DNA from: Anaerolineae bacterium
GTDB taxonomy: Bacteria > Chloroflexota > Anaerolineae > B4-G1 > DUEL01
NCBI GenBank assembly: GCA_025062415.1
Contig: JANXAH010000144.1
Span: forward strand, 1-38,105
Length of the DNA stretch: 38,105 nucleotides
Direction of reading: 5' to 3'
Below the pieces are notes generated by a model, which saw only the letters and a program-made list of their open reading frames with translations, made no database searches and had not been told where the DNA came from. Positions 32,515 through 38,105 of this stretch are shown here, piece by piece (position 1 is the first letter of the stretch; every line of letters begins with the position of its first letter). Made by a program: the position numbers and the translations under genes.

Positions 32515-32545
32515 GCGGCGGGGTCAAAACCCCGCCGCTTTTTTT
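32515..32545 (+). terminator. Intrinsic terminator after hsp20 copy 2
   Basis: GCGGCGGGGT-CAAA-ACCCCGCCGC stem followed directly by seven T. Perfect intrinsic terminator. Confidence 0.93.
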
Positions 32546-32713
32546 CAGTCTTCCAGTTCTCCACCACTGCGGAGGTGAAGCCTCTCCACTGCGGAAGATG
32601 AACTTCTTCGGCAGACCCCTCGCGCCTCCGGCCAGGGCGATTCCAACAGGAATGGACACACCAACAATCCCCTTCGTTTGCAGAAATACCCGTTAGGAGT
32701 AGGATAATAAAAG
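32546..32713. other. Intergenic region before birA with dispersed-repeat-like sequence
   Basis: CCACTGCGGA occurs twice (near 32562 and 32586), followed by (A/G)GATGAAC and a GGCCAGG word. A similar string (AAAATGAAC...CTGGCCAGGACG) follows the terminator at 25827-25863, so a dispersed repeat is likely. Near 32678-32700, TTGCAG, 16 nt, TAGGAT may be a birA promoter very close to its ATG. No ORF seen. Confidence 0.4.
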
Positions 32714-33469
32714 ATGGGCAGCGTTCATACTTTCGGAGATCCGTTGATTCGGCTTCTCTCCACCACGTCCACGAACGATGTAGCCCGGGACCTGGCGCGG
32801 CAGGGGGCTCCGGAGGGTACGGTTGTTGTAGCCGACTATCAGACTGCGGGGCGGGGTCGGATGGGGCGCCGCTGGTTGGCGCCGCCGGGGACCTCCCTTC
32901 TCTGCTCCCTTCTGTTCCGGCCCCATCCGGAGCATGCGCGGGATCTGCCTTTCCTCTGTGCGTTGGCCGCGGCCGACGCAGTAGAGAAGGTCGCCGGGCT
33001 TTCTGTTGCTCTGAAGTGGCCCAACGACCTGATCGTAGTACGGGGGGAAGGCTGGAGGAAACTGGGAGGGATACTTGCCGAAACGGAGGTTTCCGGCGGG
33101 CAGGTAGAATTTGTTGTGGTGGGGATCGGGATCAACGTCAATGTGCCTCCTGAGGTTCTGCCCAGCCTCTCTCCGGAGGCGACCAGCATTCTGGCCGAGA
33201 CAGGCCGGGAGACAGACCGGGAGCAACTGCTGATTGCTCTCCTGGAGCAGACCGACCTTCTGTACAGGCAACTGCGCGCAGGTCAGCGTCCCTTTGCCCA
33301 ATGGGTCACCCGTCTGGCGACGCTGGGGCAAGAGGTTCGGCTATCTACGGTGGAAGGGGAATGGTGTGGCATAGCGGAAGCCGTGGACGAAGAGGGTGCG
33401 CTCCTGTTGCGCACTCCTGACGGAGCACTCCGCCGGGTACTGGTCGGAGATGTCCTCCGGGCGCACTGA
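32714..33469 (+). CDS. birA: Biotin-[acetyl-CoA carboxylase] ligase, monofunctional
   Basis: Activates biotin to biotinyl-AMP and attaches it to the carboxyl-carrier protein. The 251-residue protein has STTSTNDVARDLA, ADYQTAGRGRMGRRWLAPPG (the biotinyl-AMP loop), KWPNDLIV with the catalytic Lys, KLGGILAETE, and VGIGINVN, followed by a C-terminal SH3-like domain. There is no N-terminal helix-turn-helix, so unlike the E. coli protein it cannot act as a DNA-binding repressor. No ribosome site at the usual distance was found before ATG 32714; the AGGAG is 15 nt away, and the mRNA may be leaderless or nearly so. Convergent with the MgtC-family gene. Confidence 0.94.
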   Translation: MGSVHTFGDPLIRLLSTTSTNDVARDLARQGAPEGTVVVADYQTAGRGRMGRRWLAPPGTSLLCSLLFRPHPEHARDLPFLCALAAADAVEKVAGLSVALKWPNDLIVVRGEGWRKLGGILAETEVSGGQVEFVVVGIGINVNVPPEVLPSLSPEATSILAETGRETDREQLLIALLEQTDLLYRQLRAGQRPFAQWVTRLATLGQEVRLSTVEGEWCGIAEAVDEEGALLLRTPDGALRRVLVGDVLRAH

Positions 33470-33500
33470 TTCCCTCAGGACGGACGAATCCAGGTTTGTT

Positions 33501-34124
33501 CTAATACTTCACCTCAATCACCTCCGGGTCCTGCAGCAGTGCTTCCACAAGTTTCCGGTGACTTTCCCTCCGACCAGCGGTGCGCAGCGTGAGTGTTAGA
33601 ATGTCCCCTGTTTTAATCTCCCGCTGGTGGTAAATTCGTATTCCGTAGTTCCTGAACATTTCCATCAGACTTCTTCGGCGGGGGGACTGGACAGGTAAAG
33701 AAATCTCATAGGTCACCGTCTCGCGGGTCTGGTCCAACCAGGTCTCCAGGGCTGGGAAGAGCCAGAGAGCGATGAGGGTTAGCCCTGTTGCGACGCCGAC
33801 CAGGGCATATTTCCCAACCCCGATGCCCATTCCCAGCGCAGCGGCCATCCAGATTGTCGCAGCGGTGGTCAGGCCGGTAATCCGATGGCCCTCCCGCAGG
33901 ATGGCACCGGCGCCCAGGAAACCGACACCAGTGACAATGTTGGCCGCGATACGTGTGGGATTGGTCTCAACACCGATATCCAGGGAGAGGATGGTGAAGA
34001 GGGTGGAGCCGACAGTAATGAGCAGGATGGTGCGGAACCCCGCACTCTTATCTCGGTACTCCCGTTCCACCCCGATAATTCCTCCAACCAGCATTGCCAA
34101 GAGGAGTTTCAGGATTTCTTCCAT
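33501..34124 (-). CDS. MgtC/SapB-family membrane protein
   Basis: A 207-residue protein with four or five TM helices, matching the MgtC/SapB/YhiD family: MLVGGIIGVEREYRDKSAGFRTILLITVGSTLFTIL, NPTRIAANIVTGVGFLGAGAIL, GHRITGLTTAATIWMAAALGMGIGVG. The C-terminal soluble part (about 145-207, ending DPEVIEVKY) resembles an ACT-like domain found in YhiD-type members. The role in most bacteria is unclear (magnesium adaptation or phosphate/ATP homeostasis for MgtC). ATG 34124 has GGAG about 9 nt upstream; the longer ORF-track start would read through a terminator hairpin. No Mg2+ transporter is nearby. Confidence 0.9.
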   Translation of the reverse strand: MEEILKLLLAMLVGGIIGVEREYRDKSAGFRTILLITVGSTLFTILSLDIGVETNPTRIAANIVTGVGFLGAGAILREGHRITGLTTAATIWMAAALGMGIGVGKYALVGVATGLTLIALWLFPALETWLDQTRETVTYEISLPVQSPRRRSLMEMFRNYGIRIYHQREIKTGDILTLTLRTAGRRESHRKLVEALLQDPEVIEVKY

Positions 34125-34158
34125 TCGGCCTGCTCCGACAAGGGGATAGAACAAACAA

Positions 34159-34184
34159 CGCCCGACCATCCGCATGATCGGGCG
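34159..34184 (-). terminator. Hairpin terminator after the TPR gene
   Basis: CGCCCGA..TCGGGCG stem (7 bp, 12-nt loop), followed on the minus strand by TTGTTTGTTC. It lies between the TPR gene and the MgtC-family gene. Confidence 0.6.
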
Positions 34185-34211
34185 TATTAGGAAGATTTCA
34201 AAGGAACGCGG

Positions 34212-34826
34212 TTATGGCTGAGATTCTGTGTTGTTCTCTGTTTCCGACTTTTTCTTCTTCAGCGCTTGCCGAGCGCCGTAGGCGTAGATGGAGCCCGGGA
34301 GGGCGTCTATGGCCTCGTTGAAGCGCTGGATGGCCTCCGCCTCTTTTCCCGTGCGACGACATGCCAGGCCCAGGTTGTAGCAGGCCGCTGCCTGATATTT
34401 TGCGCCCAGCCGGATGCTGGTATCCGTGACCACCTCCCGCAGAATCTGGCAGGCCTCCTCGTTCCGACCCAACTTCAGAAGAGCCACTCCCTGGTTAATC
34501 TGGGCCACCCGTCGGGCCACCGGGTCTGCTCCCAACCGGAGGGCCAGGTCGTAAATCTGGAGGGCCCGCTCCGGATTCCCGCGCGCTGCCACAGCGTTCC
34601 CCAGGTCCACCAGTAACCGGACCCGCATTGTGAGCAGGTACAGTAGCAGGAGGAACAGCAGGGGATTCACCGGAACGGTCAGCGCCAGCAGCGCGCCGAT
34701 TCCAGTCAGGAGGAGCCCCTCCACGATGAAGCGGTTAGAGAGCCCCTGATGGCGCAGATAAGAAAGAAGATTAAAGCCCAGGATATACAGGAAGCCGATC
34801 AGCAGGATGAGCAAAGACGGGTGCAC
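34212..34826 (-). CDS. TM + TPR-like membrane protein, unknown
   Basis: About 204 residues. The N-terminal half has two or three hydrophobic helices (SLLILLIGFLYILGFNLLSYL, GLLLTGIGALLALTVPVNPLLFLLLLYLL). The C-terminal half (about residues 75-190) has three TPR-like repeats of A-N-x-G-x-A-L-x-x-G type, and a polar basic tail (KKKKSETENNTESQP). The TPR portion is presumably cytoplasmic and could dock partner proteins. The start is uncertain: the ORF extends to a GTG at 34865, but residues before MHPSLL come from repeat DNA; GTG 34826 has GAGGTGG upstream. It follows the ArsA operon on the same strand, so a link is possible but not shown. No known family. Confidence 0.75.
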   Translation of the reverse strand: MHPSLLILLIGFLYILGFNLLSYLRHQGLSNRFIVEGLLLTGIGALLALTVPVNPLLFLLLLYLLTMRVRLLVDLGNAVAARGNPERALQIYDLALRLGADPVARRVAQINQGVALLKLGRNEEACQILREVVTDTSIRLGAKYQAAACYNLGLACRRTGKEAEAIQRFNEAIDALPGSIYAYGARQALKKKKSETENNTESQP

Positions 34827-34855
34827 GGCCACCTCGGAACCCCGAAATGGGGACA

Positions 34856-34923
34856 CGAAGGACACAAAGAACCGCAGTTATGCAATCTGGTGAACTTTGT
34901 GTCCTTCGCGTCTTTTGTGGTTT
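34856..34923. repeat. Inverted repeat of CTTTGTGTCC element between ArsA and TPR genes
   Basis: CGAAGGACACAAAG (34856-34869) and CTTTGTGTCCTTCG (34895-34908) are perfect 14-bp inverted repeats around a 25-nt loop, followed by CGTCTTTTGTGGTTTT. The last TTTATGCG reads on the minus strand into the end of the ArsA-like gene (stop 34923). It may act as a terminator. Related sequences are at 4001-4036 and 5784-5802. Confidence 0.65.
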
Positions 34924-35897
34924 TATGCGAAAAGATACTTGGCGGTCCGCTCCAGCATGGGCACGCCCTGGACTTCCGTTTCAAAAAGCGGCACCAGGGC
35001 GCGGACGTTGGGGAAGAGCCGCCGGATTTCTTCCATGTACTCCGCCTGCATAGCGATGCGGTTGCGGACGAACTCCGGCGGGTTCTCCCCGACGGCCTTG
35101 GGGTCAATCAGCATATTGACCACGACGCCGCCCACCGGGATGCCGAAGTCCTCAAACCAGTTGATGAAACGGCGGATGACTGCGATGGGCAGAGCCTCCG
35201 GCAGGGTGACGAAGAAGAAGGCCGTCTTCTCCGCGTCCGTCAGCAGCCGCTTGGCCTGGGAAATCCGGTCCCGGAACCGCAGCAGGTACTCCATCAGCGG
35301 GTCCTTCTCCTGCTTCTTCTTGCTGTAGGAGAGGAGTTCCCGCAGGGTCATCGCCTCCTGGCGGCTCTGGACCATCTTGTTGACCCACATAGAATAGACG
35401 CTGGACATCCCCAGGAGTCGGCGGGCATTGGCGGTGGGTGCGGTGTCAAAGACGTAGACCTCGTACTTGTCCTCAAACATAATGTCAATCATGTTCTCAA
35501 ACATCGCCGACTCCTCAAAGGCCGGGTTCATCGTGGCGGATTCCACGAACTCGTCGGTCTTCACCCGGATGTCGGCGTATTTGAGGAACCACTCAATTTT
35601 CTCCCGGATCTCCCGCTTGGACCGTTCAATGGTGTCCTTGGTGTCAATCTCGTAAGCCCAGAGGTTTGGAACACCTTGCACGGGGGTGGGCTTACCGAAG
35701 ACATCCTGGCGCAGGAGGCCGCTGAGGGAGTGGACCGGGTTGGTGGAAGCCAGAAGGGTGCGCCGACCCTGACGGGCGAACCAGAGCGCGGCGGTCCCCG
35801 CCATCACGGTTTTCCCCACGCCGCCCTTGCCGCCGAAAAAGATGTATTTCAGATTGGGGTGCTCCTGGACAAACTGGGTCATGGACTTTTCAATCAT
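34923..35897 (-). CDS. ArsA/GET3-family ATPase, divergent switch I (ArsA-like 1)
   Basis: A 324-residue P-loop ATPase of the ArsA/GET3 (SIMIBI) class. The deviant Walker A FFGGKGGVGKT (about 20-30) carries the signature Lys. The switch I stretch reads STNPVHSLSGLL where the family has S(T/V)DPAHSLSDxF: Asn 53 replaces the catalytic Asp. Switch II reads DTAPTANARRLL, with the Gly-His changed. The protein has no Cys at all, so neither the arsenite-binding cysteines of ArsA nor the zinc CxxC of eukaryotic Get3 is present. Its ATG overlaps the stop of the second ATPase by 4 nt (ATGA), so the two are made together. It may be a poorly hydrolysing partner of ArsA-like 2. It is not an arsenite pump by this evidence. 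Confidence 0.9.
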   Translation of the reverse strand: MIEKSMTQFVQEHPNLKYIFFGGKGGVGKTVMAGTAALWFARQGRRTLLASTNPVHSLSGLLRQDVFGKPTPVQGVPNLWAYEIDTKDTIERSKREIREKIEWFLKYADIRVKTDEFVESATMNPAFEESAMFENMIDIMFEDKYEVYVFDTAPTANARRLLGMSSVYSMWVNKMVQSRQEAMTLRELLSYSKKKQEKDPLMEYLLRFRDRISQAKRLLTDAEKTAFFFVTLPEALPIAVIRRFINWFEDFGIPVGGVVVNMLIDPKAVGENPPEFVRNRIAMQAEYMEEIRRLFPNVRALVPLFETEVQGVPMLERTAKYLFA

Positions 35898-36874
35898 TCC
35901 ACACCTCCAAACATCACCTCCGCCATCCGCCGAATCATATCCAGGCCCGTCACATCCCGCTCAAACTCCGGGACGTAGGCCAGCACCTGGTTGCCGAAGC
36001 GCTGCCGGATTTCGGCCAGGTACTTCTTCTGCATCTGGATGCGGTGGCGCAGGTACTCGGGGATGTCCTGCTGTTCCAGTTCTGGTGGGATAACCCGGTT
36101 GACGATGTAGCCGGAAATCGGGACCTGGAATTTGGCAAAGAGCCCCGCAGCCTTGATCGTATCCAGGATGACCATCTCCTCCGGGATGAGGACGAAGAAG
36201 AAGGCCGTCTTTTCCTTATCGGTCAGTATGCTGGAGGAGGTGTTGATCCGGTAGCGGATATCCTGCAGTTCCGCCAGGATTTTGTCCTCCTCCAATTCCT
36301 CGTCCCGGCGCAGCAGCGCGGCAACCTGGGCGTACTCTTGCATCTCCTCCCGGAGTTTGGTGATTTTCTCAATCCACTGGTCGTAGACGCTGGCCATGCT
36401 CAAATAGTAGAGCGCGTGGCCCAAGGGGACCAGGTCGTAGATATAGTAGTCGTAGCCGCCGCTGACGACGATGTCTACCACCTGGTCAAAGATGGCGCTC
36501 TCTTCCATTGCTGGCTCGGCCGCCGCAGCCTGGATGTAATCCTCAATCTCATCCGGCACCTTCTCCAGGCCGTACATCTTCAGGATTTTCTGGCGGATTT
36601 CTTCCTGGTATTCCCGGATGCGCCGGTCGGCATCTATTTCCTGGGCGAAAAGGCCAGGGATGATCTCCACGGGCCCTTTCCCGAAGATGTCCTGCTGGAA
36701 GATGTCGGAGAGGGAGGCCTGAGGGTCCACGGAGAAGACCAGGACTTTATAGCCCTGTTTCGCCAGCCAGTAGGCCGTGGCGGCGGAGAAGGTGGTCTTC
36801 CCCAGCCCGCCCTTGCCGCCGAACATAATGTAACGGCGCTCAGGATGTTGTTTGAAGACTTCTGCGAGGGACAA
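35894..36874 (-). CDS. ArsA/GET3-family ATPase, divergent switch II (ArsA-like 2)
   Basis: A 326-residue paralogue of the neighbouring ATPase, clearly diverged. Walker A is MFGGKGGLGKTT (about 17-28). Switch I keeps the catalytic Asp (SVDPQASLSDIFQ, Asp about 50) but the His is lost. Switch II reads YDLVPLGHALYYL, where the family has DTAPTGH. Both copies share AMFE/AIFD, TDAEKTAFFF/TDKEKTAFFF and FxxDVTGLDMIRRMA or its equivalent near the C-terminus. No Cys. AGGAGG lies upstream of the ATG, beyond a tandem octamer repeat in the gap to the small gene. The switch changes are complementary to those of ArsA-like 1, which suggests an obligate heterodimer. Cargo is unknown; a tail-anchored or hydrophobic protein is the family precedent. 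Confidence 0.9.
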   Translation of the reverse strand: MSLAEVFKQHPERRYIMFGGKGGLGKTTFSAATAYWLAKQGYKVLVFSVDPQASLSDIFQQDIFGKGPVEIIPGLFAQEIDADRRIREYQEEIRQKILKMYGLEKVPDEIEDYIQAAAAEPAMEESAIFDQVVDIVVSGGYDYYIYDLVPLGHALYYLSMASVYDQWIEKITKLREEMQEYAQVAALLRRDEELEEDKILAELQDIRYRINTSSSILTDKEKTAFFFVLIPEEMVILDTIKAAGLFAKFQVPISGYIVNRVIPPELEQQDIPEYLRHRIQMQKKYLAEIRQRFGNQVLAYVPEFERDVTGLDMIRRMAEVMFGGVE

Positions 36875-36887
36875 GGTGGACCTCCTT

Positions 36888-36919
36888 GAGCGAGTGTGCG
36901 AGTGAGCGAGTGGGCGAGA
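36888..36919. repeat. Four tandem octamers between small protein A and ArsA-like 2
   Basis: GAGCGAGT GTGCGAGT GAGCGAGT GGGCGAGA: four 8-bp units exactly filling the gap between the stop of small protein A (36920) and the AGGAGG of ArsA-like 2. Slippage here would change the intercistronic distance by multiples of 8. Confidence 0.8.
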
Positions 36920-37192
36920 TTATGCCAGGGCGTCGGTCAGATCGCGTTCCCGGAGCATGCGGCGCTTCCATGTGGCGATCTGGGGGACGACGTAGGGAAG
37001 CAGGCGCAGGGAGTAGTAGGGCGGAAGGATGGGAATGCCCAGCAGGTCACCCATAGTGACCAGAATGAAGAGGTGCTCCATGCTCCCACGCGTCTTGAGG
37101 GCAAAGCGGGCCATGTCGTGCCCGGCCATACCGTAGAGGACACTCTTGACACCCTCCCAGAAGTTTTGCCATTTGTTTTTTTGTGCGGACAT
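36920..37192 (-). CDS. Small protein A (GDLLGIPIL family), unknown
   Basis: A 90-residue protein. Hydrophobic stretch EHLFILVTMGDLLGIPILPPYYSLRLLPYVVPQ (about residues 38-70) is followed by a basic WKRRMLRERD end; it may be a hairpin or a peripheral membrane helix rather than a full TM. It aligns clearly with the next gene upstream (small protein B): FYGM/LYGM, GDLLGIPIL-PYY-RL-PY-VP and WKR-MLRERD are shared. ATG 37192 has GGAG 5 nt upstream; the longer frame of the ORF track adds unrelated residues. No known family was recognised. Located between small protein B and the ArsA-like pair in one transcript. Confidence 0.8.
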   Translation of the reverse strand: MSAQKNKWQNFWEGVKSVLYGMAGHDMARFALKTRGSMEHLFILVTMGDLLGIPILPPYYSLRLLPYVVPQIATWKRRMLRERDLTDALA

Positions 37193-37232
37193 TTCGCTCC
37201 AACCTCCTGAAGGATTATAGAGAATTATACCC

Positions 37233-37556
37233 CTACCCAATCTCCTGGTCAAACAACTCACAGATATCCCGCTCCCGGAGCATGCATCGTTTCCAGGATT
37301 CCAGGCGAGGGACCATATACGGAATCAGCCGCATGGTATAGTAGGGGGTCAGGATAGGGATGCCCAGCAGATCGCCAAAGACGATCAAGGTGAAGGCCTG
37401 CTCCACTTCCCCGCGCGCCTTCTGCAGTTCCCGCACCCAGTCGTGGAGGGTCATCCCGTAGAAGATGTCCCGCAGGGTGCAGAGGGCCTGGCTCAGCCGT
37501 TCCCGAATCGCCTCTGGCAGAGAAGGGCGCTCTTCTTCAGGGCATTGGGCAGTCAT
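37233..37556 (-). CDS. Small protein B (GDLLGIPIL family), unknown
   Basis: A 107-residue paralogue of small protein A. It has an acidic/basic N-terminal helix (PEEERPSLPEAIRERLSQAL), then IFYGMTLHDWVRELQKARGEVEQAFTLIVFGDLLGIPILTPYYTMRLIPYMVPRLESWKRCMLRERDI. Strict conservation of GDLLGIPIL, PYY and WKR-MLRERD between two adjacent genes marks a functional core. I start at ATG 37556, with GAGG 8 nt upstream. It begins 14 nt after the thioredoxin-like gene. Function unknown; with two ATPase paralogues alongside, one small protein may serve each subunit. Confidence 0.8.
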   Translation of the reverse strand: MTAQCPEEERPSLPEAIRERLSQALCTLRDIFYGMTLHDWVRELQKARGEVEQAFTLIVFGDLLGIPILTPYYTMRLIPYMVPRLESWKRCMLRERDICELFDQEIG

Positions 37557-37570
37557 TGGAAAACCTCTAT

Positions 37571-37927
37571 TCACCCATAAATTGCTCGTAGTGCCTGCTC
37601 CAGAGCGTCCCAATCCCAGCCCACCACCTTGCGGCCTCCCGGCAGGATAAAGGTGGGATAGCGACGGACACCATGCCGCAGGCATTTCCAGAACCCTTCC
37701 AGGGACTGGGGGTCCACTACTCGCACCTGAAGTGTCGGACCGAAGCGGAGGACCAGTTTGTTGATCCAGTCCATCAGACGGTTAAACTCCTCCAGGAACT
37801 CCGCCGGGTACTCCTGCAGCATCTCCCGGCGGGCCTGGTCTCCCACCGCCTCCGCCGAAAGTACCTCACAGGCCAGGCAGTGACGGAAGGTGGTCGGAAT
37901 GGGCATCAGAATCTGCAATTGCACCAT
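37571..37927 (-). CDS. Thioredoxin-like protein with CxxC
   Basis: A 118-residue cytoplasmic protein. RHCLACEVL (Cys 17, Cys 20) gives a CxxC at the end of the first strand, VRVVDPQSLEGFWKC follows a central helix, and RRYPTFILPGGRKVVGWDWDALEQAL has the cis-Pro loop and the last strand-helix of a thioredoxin fold. Start ATG 37927 has no clear ribosome site; an inner ATG at 37906 is possible. It leads the operon B-A-ArsA2-ArsA1. A redox role on a partner with cysteines is possible, but both ATPases are Cys-free. Confidence 0.78.
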   Translation of the reverse strand: MVQLQILMPIPTTFRHCLACEVLSAEAVGDQARREMLQEYPAEFLEEFNRLMDWINKLVLRFGPTLQVRVVDPQSLEGFWKCLRHGVRRYPTFILPGGRKVVGWDWDALEQALRAIYG

Positions 37928-37956
37928 AGTCGGATGAGAGAGTCCGCGTCCACTTT

Positions 37957-37989
37957 ACAAAAGCAGGGCGGGTGGGGAGCCCGCCCTGC
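37957..37989 (-). terminator. Intrinsic terminator of the upstream membrane-protein gene
   Basis: GCAGGGCGGG..CCCGCCCTGC, a 10-bp stem with 7-nt loop, followed on the minus strand by TTTTGT. It separates the truncated gene at the right edge from the thioredoxin-like gene, so the latter needs its own promoter, which was not identified. Confidence 0.8.
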
Positions 37990-38016
37990 CTCGGCCATTG
38001 ATGCCCGTGGACGATT

Positions 38017-38105
38017 TTACCGGCGGGCCTTCGCCAGTTCGGCCCGGTAGCGACGAATGGAGCCGATGCCGTCCACCACCAGGATGACAGCCAGCACCAC
38101 CAGAA
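38017..38105 (-). CDS. C-terminal end of a membrane protein, 5' part outside window
   Basis: Only the last 28 residues are present: LVVLAVILVVDGIGSIRRYRAELAKARR followed by TAA. The Val/Leu-rich start is the end of a TM helix, and the basic tail implies a cytoplasmic C-terminus. The frame was read from the window edge and its phase fits exactly. The family cannot be told from this fragment. Confidence 0.6.
   Translation of the reverse strand, partial: LVVLAVILVVDGIGSIRRYRAELAKARR

Noticed and set aside
34923-36874. Arsenite-pump ATPases ArsA
   Set aside because: No cysteines are present for arsenite binding, and there is no arsB, arsR, arsC or arsD nearby.

Overview
The window reads as chromosomal DNA of a GC-rich bacterium, most likely a Chloroflexota member (Anaerolineae-like, possibly thermophilic). 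This is inferred from several traits: large PMT/ArnT-type membrane glycosyltransferases, a CAP-domain protein with a long Pro/Thr tail, an rpsB-tsf-pyrH-frr-uppS-cdsA housekeeping block, a pair of ArsA-like ATPases, two tandem Hsp20 genes, and strong bias to G/C in codon third positions. No phage, plasmid, IS transposase or CRISPR array was seen.

Layout. 1-6729 (minus): pseudouridine-5'-phosphate glycosidase, a DUF885 hydrolase and two multi-TM glycosyltransferases; the last runs off the left edge and was missed by the ORF track because it has no stop in the window. 6891-8386 (plus): moaA and a membrane-anchored Cas4-like nuclease. 8639-10420 (minus): a third glycosyltransferase. 10609-14191 (plus): orphan DNA methyltransferase, secreted CAP protein and two alpha/beta hydrolases. 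14212-21986 (minus): read from the promoter side as rpsB-tsf-pyrH-frr, uppS-cdsA, then CBS protein-fbp-rho. 22232-25785 (plus): Trm112-like protein, 2-TM protein, DUF123 protein, HEAT protein and a PgpH-type HD phosphodiesterase. 25973-26050: tRNA-Pro(CGG). 26381-31303 (plus): complete livKHMGF branched-chain amino-acid ABC transporter. 31548-32505: two Hsp20 genes. 32714-33469: birA. 33501-34826 (minus): MgtC-family protein and a TPR membrane protein. 34923-37927 (minus): thioredoxin-like protein, two small paralogous proteins and two divergent ArsA/GET3-family ATPases. 38017-38105: the C-terminal end of another membrane protein.

Two themes stand out. First, palindromic and low-complexity repeats of the kind normally seen between genes lie in frame inside glycosyltransferase genes. 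The leftmost gene carries an 87-bp (29-codon) tandem repeat plus three adjacent hairpins without losing frame, its neighbour has two insertions, and a third has a repeat-derived N-terminus. This recalls the coding palindromic elements of Rickettsia, but the elements here look unrelated. Second, the 34923-37927 operon pairs two cysteine-free ArsA-like ATPases, each with different changes in the switch motifs (one has Asn for the catalytic switch I Asp), with two small paralogous proteins of unknown function and a CxxC thioredoxin-like protein. It looks like an asymmetric two-ATPase machine and is the best candidate here for an undescribed system.

Several promoters were read directly: rpsB, uppS, tRNA-Pro, livK, moaA and the Trm112-like gene. 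Three of the strongest use a 16-nt spacer. Many intrinsic terminators are also visible, including a 38-nt perfect palindrome that encodes the last residues and stop codons of two convergent genes. All family assignments come from reading motifs by eye; no database search was run.
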